Assembly: GCA_018267705.1 (NCBI GenBank)
Contig: JAFDXX010000023.1
Location: 248,001-312,000, forward strand
From: Bacteroidota bacterium
GTDB taxonomy: Bacteria > Bacteroidota > Bacteroidia > Chitinophagales > Chitinophagaceae
Direction of reading: 5' to 3'
Length of the DNA stretch: 64,000 bases
In this document: positions 52,990-62,590 of the stretch, piece by piece
Layout of the letters: each line of letters starts with the position of its first letter
How positions within the stretch are numbered: the first letter of the stretch is position 1
Notes under the pieces: generated by a model
Databases searched by the model: none
Told to the model about the DNA's origin: nothing
The model's input: the letters and a program-made list of their open reading frames with translations, nothing else
Position numbers and translations under genes: made by a program

Positions 52990-55848
52990 TTAATCAGCTA
53001 TTTTCAATCCCCAATCCCTTCCTTTCATAATTGCTGGAACGCCTTTTATTAACCAATCTGCCGGCTTCTCTCCTTTCAATAACCAATCAAAAAATTGTTG
53101 TTCTCTTATTTGAATATCTTTTCTATTTTTTCTTTCAACAAGGTTATGAGCCTCACCATTATAATTTAGAAGCCATACCGGTTTATTCAATCTACGCATT
53201 GCAGTAAAAAATTCTATGCCTTGATACCAAGGTACTGCACCATCTGCATCATTACTCATAATTACTAAAGGAGTTTTGACATTTTGCAAATGAAATAATG
53301 GAGAATTTTCTATATATAAATCTCTTCTTTCCCATGGCGTAGCACCAATACGGCTTTGTGTATGTTCATATTGAAATTGTCTGTTTAAGCCGCTTTCCCA
53401 TCTAATACCTCCATAAGCACTAAACATATTTACAACAGGTGCACCTGCCCAAGCAGCAGCATATAATTTTGTTTGCGTAATTAAAATGGCTGTTTGATAA
53501 CCGCCCCAACTTTGCCCTTGCAAACCAATTTTTGTACTATCAACAAAACCTTTATTGATTAAAGCTCTTGTTCCGCTTACAATATAATCATAAGCACTCT
53601 TTCCGGGATGACCTCTTGTGTACCAAATATCCGGCACAAATACAAGATAACCTCTGCTCACAAAAAATGAAATATTTAAACGTGAAGGTGTTGGCGATGG
53701 TGCTACATAATTAAATAATGTATTGTTGTTTCTTTCGTAGAAATAAACAATCATCGGATATTTTTTCTTTGCATCAAAATTTTCGGGTTTGTATAAAATA
53801 CCTTCTGTTTCTTTTCCTGTATAAGCTTTCCATTTAAATAATTCGGCAGTGCCCCATAAATAATTAGATTGTTGCAAATTGGTGTTTGATAGTTTTGTTT
53901 GTACACCCGCTGTATTTGCGTATAAGTTGGGCGATTGCTCAAATGTTTCTTTTGTGTAAGCAAAAGAATTAGTGTTTTTTGCTTTTATAAAACTATTGCC
54001 AATGCTTACTTTTTCATTAAATAATATTGCTGCTTTATTTTCTTTAAAAGAAAAACTTGTTATACCATTACTTTTATCTTTTTCATTATATGTTTTAAAA
54101 TAAACAACACTTTCGGGTTCAACAAATTTTTCTTCTGCATCCACATTTATATATCTATACTCTGTTTTATTTTTTCTTCCGTTAGTTATAACAATAGATT
54201 TTTCTTTTGCATCAGGATCAACTTTCCATACATCATACTTATCATATATTAAAACATATTTATCGTCTTTCATCCATTTAACAATACCATAAGGATTTGG
54301 TTCATCGGGTACATCATTCTCTTCATCATACAAAGCATAAGGAATATCTTTTGCAACAATTGTTGTTTTTTTTGTAGTTGAATTATAAGAAAAATATGTT
54401 TTTTTCTTTTCATCATACCATAATAAATATTTTCCGGTACAAGAAGCAAAACCACGCCCTTCAAGGTTTTGAGTAATTAATGCCGATTGTCCTGTAACAG
54501 CATTTATAGCATACCAATCTGTTAGTGCAAAGCCTTGCCATTGTTTTTCTATTCGTTTGCCATAATCACTTGAAGCATAAAAAACATCTCCATCTCCTTG
54601 CAAAGTTGTTTGTACAAATTGTAATTTTTCATTCCCTAATTGTACTACATGCTTACTATCAAAATCATAGCGTGCCAAATAATTTTTTCTAATCTCTCTT
54701 TCTAAATTGTACAATTGTGCGGTCATTAAATCATCATCTTTATAATTCCATACATCCACATTTACCCTTTCAAAATCGGGTGTTAAAGTATCTTTTGGTG
54801 GAAGAATGGGTGCTGTACCAAAAAATAATCTTTTACCGCTTTTGCTAAACAGCATATTTCCAAATTCACTTACCGACCATTTTGCAGGAATTCCGCTCGT
54901 TTGTTTATCTGCAATAGCAATTGCACTATCTGTTCCATTCTTATAATAATATAATTTATAAAATTTTTGTAACGCTTTTGCTGAGCTGTCTCTTTCGGCA
55001 ACAAACGCTAATTGGATTGCATCTTCATCAAACACAAAATTTTTTGCATCATTAAATTTTTTAAGAATGGTATCTGTTTTTTCGTTTTGAATATTGAATT
55101 TAATAAGTGAAGCAACACTTAACGAATCAGCAGGATGTTTACTTGCTTTAAGTAAGGCAACCTTTCCATTTTTGCTTAAAGTATAATCTGTTATAAAATG
55201 AAATATTTTTTTATGCTGATTCACTAAATCAATCATAACCAAATCTGTTCCTATTTCATCTATGCTACCTGCCATAACATTACCGCCGCCTCTTGCACTG
55301 CCATTAGGTCTTCTTGTTGCTGCAGATGTTGTATTTGCCGTATGCCTAACAGAGTCTACATTTGAGCGTTTTAAAGCTGAATCGTTATTTGCTTTTTCCA
55401 ATAAATAAAATAATACATTACTATTTTTTTCAGGTAGCTTATAATTTTTTACATGAGCAATTTTTTGAACAGTTGCAGTAGCTATTTCAATAATGACTAA
55501 ACTATCTTTAGGCATATCGGCTGCACTTTTTTTTGCAATGCGGGCTGTTCTTGTTTGTATATACGTTGGTTTTATTTTGCAGATTACATATTTATTATCT
55601 TCAGAAATTTTTACATTATACCCTCTTTCTATTTCAGCAATTTTTTCTCCTGTTGTTTTTTGAATATAAAGTATCGCATCCCCTTCTTGCGGAGTTATAG
55701 TATAAGCAACAAAATTCCCATCATTACTAATTACTTTTTCTCCAATACTTTGCCATCCATCATAAACAGAATGATCTAAAGGTTTCTTTTGTGCCATTGC
55801 AACTATAGCCAGCAATAATGCAATGAGAGATAAATTAATTTTCTTCAT
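52990..55848 (-). CDS. S9 family (prolyl oligopeptidase-type) exported peptidase
   Basis: A 952-residue protein with a signal peptide (MKKINLSLIALLLAIVAMAQ), a long beta-propeller region (about 30-680) and a C-terminal alpha/beta hydrolase domain. The nucleophile is Ser780 in GQSWGGYQTA; the acid is in SNDADGAVPW and the His in NGEAHNLVERKNR. The family cleaves short peptides, often after Pro, and acts in the periplasm. A G/S-rich insertion (NGSARGGGNVMAG, about 180-195) breaks the propeller. Exact specificity is unknown. Confidence 0.9.
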   Translation of the reverse strand: MKKINLSLIALLLAIVAMAQKKPLDHSVYDGWQSIGEKVISNDGNFVAYTITPQEGDAILYIQKTTGEKIAEIERGYNVKISEDNKYVICKIKPTYIQTRTARIAKKSAADMPKDSLVIIEIATATVQKIAHVKNYKLPEKNSNVLFYLLEKANNDSALKRSNVDSVRHTANTTSAATRRPNGSARGGGNVMAGSIDEIGTDLVMIDLVNQHKKIFHFITDYTLSKNGKVALLKASKHPADSLSVASLIKFNIQNEKTDTILKKFNDAKNFVFDEDAIQLAFVAERDSSAKALQKFYKLYYYKNGTDSAIAIADKQTSGIPAKWSVSEFGNMLFSKSGKRLFFGTAPILPPKDTLTPDFERVNVDVWNYKDDDLMTAQLYNLEREIRKNYLARYDFDSKHVVQLGNEKLQFVQTTLQGDGDVFYASSDYGKRIEKQWQGFALTDWYAINAVTGQSALITQNLEGRGFASCTGKYLLWYDEKKKTYFSYNSTTKKTTIVAKDIPYALYDEENDVPDEPNPYGIVKWMKDDKYVLIYDKYDVWKVDPDAKEKSIVITNGRKNKTEYRYINVDAEEKFVEPESVVYFKTYNEKDKSNGITSFSFKENKAAILFNEKVSIGNSFIKAKNTNSFAYTKETFEQSPNLYANTAGVQTKLSNTNLQQSNYLWGTAELFKWKAYTGKETEGILYKPENFDAKKKYPMIVYFYERNNNTLFNYVAPSPTPSRLNISFFVSRGYLVFVPDIWYTRGHPGKSAYDYIVSGTRALINKGFVDSTKIGLQGQSWGGYQTAILITQTKLYAAAWAGAPVVNMFSAYGGIRWESGLNRQFQYEHTQSRIGATPWERRDLYIENSPLFHLQNVKTPLVIMSNDADGAVPWYQGIEFFTAMRRLNKPVWLLNYNGEAHNLVERKNRKDIQIREQQFFDWLLKGEKPADWLIKGVPAIMKGRDWGLKIAD

Positions 55849-55870
55849 TAAACATAGTTTTTAATATTTT

Positions 55871-55878
55871 CGAAGATA
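55871..55878 (-). promoter_or_regulatory. Possible -7 box of the S9 peptidase gene
   Basis: The minus strand reads TATCTTCG, close to TAnnTTTG, 22 nt before the ATG; an ATTG is found 25 bp further upstream (55904-55907). Confidence 0.35.
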
Positions 55879-55983
55879 AGGTTTGTGCTTATTTTAGCCG
55901 ATACAATTCGGTGAAAGTTATTTCAGTAAACAGTAAGCATATTAACTTTATAGTTTAAAATTGTTTTACTTAAATTTTTAAAA

Positions 55984-57219
55984 ATGGAAATAAACAAAAC
56001 TCGCCTGCAACAACATTTTGAAGCCATGAGCTTAATAGGAAAAATTGGCGAAACAGGCACCAACAGGCCCGCACATTCTACTGAAGAAAAAAAAGCATTT
56101 GAATTAACTGCACAATGGATGCAAGATGCTGGAATGAAAACGCATATAGACAGTTTTGGAAATTTAATTGGAAGATTAGAAGGAAAAAATAATTCATTGC
56201 CCGTATTAATGATGGGATCACATTTAGATTCACAACCTTATGGCGGAAGGTTTGATGGCGTTGCAGGCGTTTTATGTGCAGTTGAAGTAGTAAAAACTTT
56301 ATACGATAATAATATTATGCCTGAAAGAAGTATTGAAATAATTTCTTTTGCTGATGAAGAAGGGTGGCGTTTTAATAAAGGTTTATTTGGCAGCCGTGGT
56401 ATTTTAGGAAAATTAGAAGAAGGCGAGTTGCAACGAAAAGATAAAGATGGAATTACAAGAGAACAAGCATTGAAAAATTTTGGTTGTGATATAACAAAGT
56501 TTAAACAAGATGAATATAAACAAAATAGCATTTATTGTTTTTTAGAATTACATATTGAACAAGGCCCCGTATTAGATATTGCCCATAAACCAATTGGTGT
56601 AGTATCAGGCATTTCAGGGCCGTTATGGGCAACATTAAAATTAAAAGGAATGGCTGGCCACGCAGGCTCGGTACCAATGGCATTACGGAAAGATGCTTTA
56701 GTGGGTGCTGCTGAAATTATTATTGCATTAAATGAAATTGCCACACAAATTCCCGGAGCACCAACAGTAGGTACGGTAGGCACTTTAAATATTTTTCCTG
56801 CAAGCAGAAATATTATTCCCGAAGAAGTAACACTTACTATTGATTTACGTGATATTGATTTAGAAAGAAGACATAAATATGAAAAACAGTTTAAAGAAAA
56901 AATTGAAGCTACTGCAAAAAAACATGGATTAACGTATTCATTAACAGAAGATACCAATAGCGAACCTCGTTATTGTGCAAATTGGATAAAAGAAATTATT
57001 CACACACAATGCAAACAATTAAATATAGATGCACCCGAATTAATGAGTGGTCCTTTTCACGATTCACTTCCACTCTCCTACGCCACCGATTACGGAATGA
57101 TTTTTATAAGAAGTAAAGATGGCATTAGCCACAACCCTTTAGAATATTCATCTTACGAAGATTTAGCATTAGGTACTACTGTTTTATTAAGAACAGTAAC
57201 AGAAATTTTGAAACGATAA
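55984..57219 (+). CDS. Zn-dependent hydrolase, N-carbamoyl amino acid / allantoate amidohydrolase type
   Basis: A 411-residue M20-fold enzyme. Metal ligands are visible in GSHLDSQPYGGRFDGVAGV (His, Asp), SFADEEGWRF (Glu pair) and SKDGISHNP near the C-terminus. The GRFDGVAGV motif and the GMAGHAGSVPM dimerisation block define the hydantoinase/carbamoylase branch (AllC, N-carbamoyl-L-amino acid hydrolase, beta-ureidopropionase). Substrate cannot be chosen from sequence. The FUSC protein follows 26 bp later. Confidence 0.87.
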   Translation: MEINKTRLQQHFEAMSLIGKIGETGTNRPAHSTEEKKAFELTAQWMQDAGMKTHIDSFGNLIGRLEGKNNSLPVLMMGSHLDSQPYGGRFDGVAGVLCAVEVVKTLYDNNIMPERSIEIISFADEEGWRFNKGLFGSRGILGKLEEGELQRKDKDGITREQALKNFGCDITKFKQDEYKQNSIYCFLELHIEQGPVLDIAHKPIGVVSGISGPLWATLKLKGMAGHAGSVPMALRKDALVGAAEIIIALNEIATQIPGAPTVGTVGTLNIFPASRNIIPEEVTLTIDLRDIDLERRHKYEKQFKEKIEATAKKHGLTYSLTEDTNSEPRYCANWIKEIIHTQCKQLNIDAPELMSGPFHDSLPLSYATDYGMIFIRSKDGISHNPLEYSSYEDLALGTTVLLRTVTEILKR

Positions 57220-57245
57220 ATTTGTACTCAATAAGTATATAGTTA

Positions 57246-57749
57246 ATGAATGAAAGAATACAAAGTCTTTTAATTTATGCAGCCAAATGTGCAACAGGTA
57301 GTTTGGCTGTTTTTATATTAGCGGCATTATTTCATTATCATGATATTGCATGGAGTTTAATTTCTGTAATGCTTGTATTATCGGCAGATGGTAAAGATTC
57401 TATGCAATTAGCATTAACAAGAATTAAAGCCAATATTATTGGTGCGGCAGTTGGAGTATTGTGTTTAGTAGTAGTACAGCCCAATATGTGGTTTATTACA
57501 TTAGCACTGTGTATTACCTTGTCATTATGTTATTTATTTAAGTTAGATGCCGGCATACGTTCTGCATTGGCTGCTACAATAATTATTCTTTTACATGAAG
57601 AAGGAAAGCATTTATGGGATACTGCATTAGAAAGAATTATAGCAGTATTAGCAGGTTGTGTGTTAGGTTTAATTATTACATTTCTTTTTCACTTCAAAAC
57701 TAAAATAGGAATTAAAAAAGAAATAAATAGCAACCATCAAGAGGCATAG
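57246..57749 (+). CDS. FUSC-family membrane protein
   Basis: A 167-residue protein of about five transmembrane helices corresponding to one FUSC (fusaric acid resistance/aromatic acid exporter) membrane unit. ISVMLVLSADGKDSMQLALTRIKANIIGAAVG matches the core helix pair and polar loop (DG, R, N). It lacks the large cytoplasmic half of full-length family members. Transport of small aromatic acids is only a family-level guess. Confidence 0.75.
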   Translation: MNERIQSLLIYAAKCATGSLAVFILAALFHYHDIAWSLISVMLVLSADGKDSMQLALTRIKANIIGAAVGVLCLVVVQPNMWFITLALCITLSLCYLFKLDAGIRSALAATIIILLHEEGKHLWDTALERIIAVLAGCVLGLIITFLFHFKTKIGIKKEINSNHQEA

Positions 57750-57783
57750 TATTTATTATGAAAAATGAAACTCAAAAATAAAC

Positions 57784-57829
57784 GAAGTGAAAAATCTATT
57801 AAAAGAATAAGGAATAGATTCTTCACTTC
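57784..57829. terminator. Long inverted repeat between FUSC and M1 peptidase genes
   Basis: Arms GAAGTGAAAAATCTATT (57784-57800) and AATAGATTCTTCACTTC (57813-57829) pair in 16 of 17 positions around a 12-nt loop. It lies between convergent stops. A REP-like repeat unit is also possible, as no T run follows immediately. Confidence 0.6.
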
Positions 57830-57901
57830 ATTCAAATATGATTCAACTAAACAAATTTCTTTGCCCGCAATATTATCTGAGTTTTACAAGTGTTGAATAC
57901 A

Positions 57902-59845
57902 TTAATCTGGTATAACTAATTTGTTATTATTTCTGTTTATATCGGCCATGCGTTGCGTAGGGTCTATTTCAATAGTTTTTAAATCTTTAATATCTCTATT
58001 AGTTGTAAAACTATATTCAGGTACAACCCAACGCCATTCAGGTTCTACAATTCTTGGTGTATTATCTTCAGCGGGTTTACTTCCAAACATTAACCCTAAC
58101 GGAATGGTATGCAGTTCTTTCGTTCCATCTTTAAAAGTTAGTAATACATCAACCGGCATTGGCATTTTACCAAGGCGTTTAATAGTTATACTAGTTTTGT
58201 TATTTACAATATTTATATCGCCAACGGCATAATCAATTGTTTTGGTGCTGTACACCCAATATTCTTTATACCACTGTAATGCAAGTCCGCTAACTTTTTC
58301 GGCTACTCTAACAAAATCGTTAGCATTAGGATGTTTAAATTTCCATAGGTTATAATATTCATGCAAGGTTTTATCACGTAAACTATCACTAATTATATAA
58401 CCCAACTGTGCTAAAAAAACGGCTCCTTTACTATATGCTGCAGCACTGTATGCCATATTAGTATTATAATGATCACTATGTGTGCTCATAGGTTCTTCTA
58501 ATCCACTTTTTACTAAAGAATAATAACCTGCATAGTTGCTTGCTTGTTTAGAAGGTAAAGTAGTTTTACCTCTTTCAACTTGTTTGGCAGTAAATTGTTT
58601 TACAATTGTACTGGTGTAAGGAGACTTTTCCATCCACACACTATTATAATAACTGTGTACTTCATTTTGAGCATAACTGGTAAAGCCCTCATCCATCCAA
58701 GGAAATAAACTTTCGTTAGTACCTAATATTTGTTGATACCAACTATGCATCCATTCATGAAACACAGTACCTAAGCTTGCATTTTTAATAAGCGTTGCCA
58801 TTGCATATTCCATTCCGCCATCACCGCCTTGTATAAATGAATACTGTGGATAAGGATATTTACCAAATCTACTTTCAATATAAGGCAATACTTTTTCTGC
58901 AGCCCACAACACATTGTTCCATGCACTGTCTTGTTTTAAATCTCCGGCTTTATAAAAACAGTGCAATACAGTTGTACCCACTTTTTTTGATATATGTTTT
59001 GAATTGTTATCTGCCATCCAAACAAAATCATGAATATTTTCTCCTTTAAAATTCCAGGTAATAGTAGGTGTAGTAATTATAGGAATTTTTGCACCGGGTG
59101 TTTCGTAACCAAAACCAATGCTGTTAGGGTTTTGCAATACACCGGTTGCAGCTACCATATAATTTTTATCAATATTAATTTTTACATCAAAATCTCCCCA
59201 AACACCATAAAATTCTCTGGCAATATATGGGTTTGCATTCCAACCTTGATAATCGTATTCTACAATTTTAGGATACCATTGGCTCATACTGTAACGTATG
59301 CCTTCTGCATTATCTCTGCCGCTTCTTCTAATTTGTACAGGAACCTGACATTTAAAATTTATTTCTAAGAAAGTTTTACTGTTGGGTAAAATAGGTTTGT
59401 GTAATTGTACTTCTAAAATAGTTTCATGATAAATAGTTTTTTGAGGTACACCATTTACTTTAATTTCTACCACACTATCATAACCAATTTCTGATGGAGA
59501 TAATTTACTGATGCGATCTTTAACACGCGAATCCCAATCTTGTATTTCTTCTCCTCTGCTATTCATAAAAATATTTTTACCTAATTCACGACTACGAACA
59601 TCCATACTACTATTAGGCTGAAAAGCATTCCAATATAAATGAATAAAAATTTTATGCAATGTATCGGGTGAGTTATTGGTGTATTCTATTTTTTCAATAC
59701 CTTTTAATTTATTGGTAGTAACATCCATTTTTACATCAATATCATACTTTACTCTTTGTTGCCAACGATTGGGTTGTGCATATATAGAGGACAAAAAGAG
59801 AATACCGGATGACAGTAAAACAAAGTGAATAAAATTCTTTTTCAT
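57902..59845 (-). CDS. M1 family metallopeptidase (exported)
   Basis: A 647-residue protein with a signal peptide (ending SSIYAQ, about residue 24). The zinc site is HEWMH (His363, Glu364, His367) with Glu386 in MDEGFTSYAQNE as third ligand, the HExxH-x18-E pattern. The aminopeptidase exopeptidase motif GxMEN appears as GGMEYAMA, a variant common in Bacteroidota. An N-terminal beta-sandwich (about 30-240) precedes it. It likely trims peptides in the periplasm or outside the cell. Confidence 0.93.
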   Translation of the reverse strand: MKKNFIHFVLLSSGILFLSSIYAQPNRWQQRVKYDIDVKMDVTTNKLKGIEKIEYTNNSPDTLHKIFIHLYWNAFQPNSSMDVRSRELGKNIFMNSRGEEIQDWDSRVKDRISKLSPSEIGYDSVVEIKVNGVPQKTIYHETILEVQLHKPILPNSKTFLEINFKCQVPVQIRRSGRDNAEGIRYSMSQWYPKIVEYDYQGWNANPYIAREFYGVWGDFDVKINIDKNYMVAATGVLQNPNSIGFGYETPGAKIPIITTPTITWNFKGENIHDFVWMADNNSKHISKKVGTTVLHCFYKAGDLKQDSAWNNVLWAAEKVLPYIESRFGKYPYPQYSFIQGGDGGMEYAMATLIKNASLGTVFHEWMHSWYQQILGTNESLFPWMDEGFTSYAQNEVHSYYNSVWMEKSPYTSTIVKQFTAKQVERGKTTLPSKQASNYAGYYSLVKSGLEEPMSTHSDHYNTNMAYSAAAYSKGAVFLAQLGYIISDSLRDKTLHEYYNLWKFKHPNANDFVRVAEKVSGLALQWYKEYWVYSTKTIDYAVGDINIVNNKTSITIKRLGKMPMPVDVLLTFKDGTKELHTIPLGLMFGSKPAEDNTPRIVEPEWRWVVPEYSFTTNRDIKDLKTIEIDPTQRMADINRNNNKLVIPD

Positions 59846-60014
59846 GTGTTGTTATTTTTTGTTACAAACTGCAGCAAGCATGGCAACCAAGTTGCTACGC
59901 TCAGTTCAAAGCCTTATTATAAATTGAGCAATTTAATGGCTGTTTAATTAAAAACAAAACCTTACATCTATTTATCGTTAAAGAATCGGTATAAAAACCT
60001 TCTAAACTAATAAT

Positions 60015-60719
60015 TTAATGGCAATCTAATGTTGCCGTTTTATTTTGTTGGCTAAAAGCGGGGCTAATAAAAGGGATTCCTAAATTCATTCCGCGAAGAA
60101 TAAGCATACATGCCGTTAAAACAATAAATAAGGGCATTATTTTTTTTACATTTCTTCTTGCATTAAAACCAATTGCTTTATGTAATACCATAATAGAAAA
60201 CATTAAGGGAGAAGTGCCTAAACCAAACGCAAACATTAATAAGGCTCCATTAATTATTGAACCCGTTGCCATAGCCGAAGTAATAGCTAAATAAACCAAC
60301 CCACATGGCAATAACCCATTTAATAACCCGATTGTAAAAAAATTAAATGCATTATTTTTTCTAACCAAATAATAAGCTAATTGATTTTGTACTTTAATAT
60401 GCAAGTTTTTAAAAAATACACGTTCAATATTTAATGTTTTATTCAATAATACAACTAACAAAATAAAACAACCTAATACAACTGATAATATTTGCTGATA
60501 ACCAATTAATACGAACTGATTACCAATTAAACCAAATAGCACTCCTAACAAAGCATAAGTAAATGCTCTGCCAATATTGTATAAAACAATTACAACTATT
60601 TTATTAGCCGATTGTTGTGTATTAACAGGTAACGATAAAGCAATTGGTCCGCACATACCAATGCAGTGAAAACTGCCAATAAAGCCAATAGCTAACCCTG
60701 CTAATACTATTGCAAACAT
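60015..60719 (-). CDS. SafE/TauE-like membrane protein of the cbb3 operon
   Basis: A 234-residue protein with six predicted transmembrane helices. The first has FIGSFHCIGMCGPIALSL, a His/Cys motif (HC-x2-MC) seen in the sulfite exporter TauE/SafE-like proteins linked to cytochrome oxidase assembly. GLLNGLLPCGLVYLAI is the repeat of the same theme. The start overlaps the fixH stop (TAATG). In this context it is likelier a copper or redox helper for CcoNOP than a sulfite exporter. Confidence 0.8.
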   Translation of the reverse strand: MFAIVLAGLAIGFIGSFHCIGMCGPIALSLPVNTQQSANKIVVIVLYNIGRAFTYALLGVLFGLIGNQFVLIGYQQILSVVLGCFILLVVLLNKTLNIERVFFKNLHIKVQNQLAYYLVRKNNAFNFFTIGLLNGLLPCGLVYLAITSAMATGSIINGALLMFAFGLGTSPLMFSIMVLHKAIGFNARRNVKKIMPLFIVLTACMLILRGMNLGIPFISPAFSQQNKTATLDCH

Positions 60720-61153
60720 TATTGAATGTTTATGTTTTGTTGATGATAATATTTAATGTTGTTATTCATCCAATCTATTTTTAAGAAATAAATTCCTTTG
60801 ACTAATTTATTTTTATTTATTGATTGAACTGCATTTTCTACATTCAAATTAATTGTTACGTCATTACTGTGTTGTAATGCACTTAACAAGTGTATTTTAC
60901 CTTGCGGATTATTATTAACTGCTTCTTTAGGAAATTGAATAGACAATTCATTTGCATTGTTTACAACAGTTAATTTTTCTGTAAGTGAAGTTAAATTTTT
61001 TGAAGCGTCAATCTTATCTTGGTACTTTAATTCTGTTTCATAATAATTATCGTCTATTACTTCATTAGATTGTTTCATGGCAATATATACTAAGCTACTA
61101 ATACCAATAACAAAAGTTAAGAACCCGATTAAAATTTTATTTCCCCAACTCAT
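60719..61153 (-). CDS. ccoH: FixH/CcoH-family protein
   Basis: A 144-residue protein with one N-terminal membrane helix (about 6-26) and a periplasmic domain with the family stretch YYETELKYQDKIDASKN (about 37-53). FixH/CcoH is a stable assembly partner of cbb3 oxidase. It lies 16 bp after ccoG and overlaps the following gene by one base. Confidence 0.88.
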   Translation of the reverse strand: MSWGNKILIGFLTFVIGISSLVYIAMKQSNEVIDDNYYETELKYQDKIDASKNLTSLTEKLTVVNNANELSIQFPKEAVNNNPQGKIHLLSALQHSNDVTINLNVENAVQSINKNKLVKGIYFLKIDWMNNNIKYYHQQNINIQ

Positions 61154-61169
61154 ATAAAAAATTTTATAG

Positions 61170-62582
61170 TTACATAAAAGGTCCGAGAAAAACTGTTTTT
61201 ACTGTTTGTATTAATTCTCCATTTTTATACACGCCTACTTTAATATCTGTTGCACGTTTGTGAATTTCTTTCTTATTTATGCAAATGAAAAAAGTTAATT
61301 CATTAACCGATTCTTTACTTAATAATGTTTTTTTGTTGCTTACCATTTTAATTTGTCCCGGCGTGTTTTCTAATTTCAATTCAATATTAAATTCATTTCT
61401 TGTTTTGTTTAAAACGGTTGCATTAAATAAATTACTTAAACTATCATTTCCAATTTCTTGGTACAGTTGGCCTTTTACACGAGATATTTGTGTATCAACA
61501 TTTTTGCGAGTTACCACCAATATGCCCATAATAACGGTGAGAATAATTAATAATGTCGTGTATGCTTTCATTCTTCCATTAAAATGAAATTTTTCTTTTT
61601 TAGCAATTTCATTTTCAGAGGCGTATCTAATTAATCCGGTTGGCAAATTAATTTTCGTCATTACTGCATCGCAAGCATCAATACAAGCAGTACAACCTAC
61701 GCATTCCATTTGTACACCGTTACGAATATCTATACCTGTTGGGCACACATGTACGCAACGCATACAATCAATACAATCGCCTTTTGTTCTTTCTTCTTTT
61801 TTATTAATTTTTCCTCTAGGTTCTCCTCGGTTATAATCATATGAAATTTGCATAGTGTCTTTATCAAATAAAACACCTTGCAATCTTCCATAAGGGCAAA
61901 TTGTAGTACAAACAATATCTCTTACAAATGCATAAACAGAATAAAATAGTAAAGTAAAAATAATTAAACCTGTTAGCAAAAGTGTGTGTTCTGCTATTGG
62001 TTCACTTATAATTTTTATTAATTCATCAAAACTTATAATATATGCTAGAAATGTATTAGCAATTAAAAAAGAAAGCGTAAAAAACACAATATGTTTTATA
62101 ACTTTTTTAATTAATTGTTTAGTAGTTAATTCTCCTTTATTGTTTTTCTTTTGTTGACTTGGTGTGCCTTCTATCCACCACTCTATTTTTCTAAAAACCA
62201 TTTCCATAAAAATAGTTTGCGGGCAAACCCAACCACAAAACAATCTTCCATATATTACCGTAAACAATGCAACAAAAACAATAAAAGTAATCATGGCAAC
62301 CGCGAAAATGAAAAAGTCTTGTGGCCAAAATATATTACCAAAAACTATAAATTTTCCTTCGGGGAAGTTGAGCATAAAAAAAGGCATACCATTGAACTTA
62401 ATCAATGGTAGCATAAAAAAAACTAACAGATAAACAAAAGAAAGTGCTGTGCGGTATTTATAGAATTTCCCTTTAGGTTTAGCGGCATAAATCCATTTAC
62501 GCAAACCGGTTTTGGTTACAGATGAAACCCTATCTCTAAACGTAACATTATTACTATTATCCGATTCACTTTCAATATTCAT
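61170..62582 (-). CDS. ccoG: Cytochrome c oxidase accessory protein CcoG (FixG/RdxA)
   Basis: A 470-residue membrane protein with about five helices and two ferredoxin-like cluster motifs, CIDCMRCVHVCP and CVGCTACIDACD, plus GRLFCGWVCPQTIFMEMVF near the second membrane pair. An Ig-like C-terminal domain (about 370-470) completes it. CcoG reduces Cu2+ to Cu+ for assembly of the cbb3 binuclear site. It is 8 bp from ccoP. Confidence 0.94.
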   Translation of the reverse strand: MNIESESDNSNNVTFRDRVSSVTKTGLRKWIYAAKPKGKFYKYRTALSFVYLLVFFMLPLIKFNGMPFFMLNFPEGKFIVFGNIFWPQDFFIFAVAMITFIVFVALFTVIYGRLFCGWVCPQTIFMEMVFRKIEWWIEGTPSQQKKNNKGELTTKQLIKKVIKHIVFFTLSFLIANTFLAYIISFDELIKIISEPIAEHTLLLTGLIIFTLLFYSVYAFVRDIVCTTICPYGRLQGVLFDKDTMQISYDYNRGEPRGKINKKEERTKGDCIDCMRCVHVCPTGIDIRNGVQMECVGCTACIDACDAVMTKINLPTGLIRYASENEIAKKEKFHFNGRMKAYTTLLIILTVIMGILVVTRKNVDTQISRVKGQLYQEIGNDSLSNLFNATVLNKTRNEFNIELKLENTPGQIKMVSNKKTLLSKESVNELTFFICINKKEIHKRATDIKVGVYKNGELIQTVKTVFLGPFM

Positions 62583-62590
62583 ATATAATA

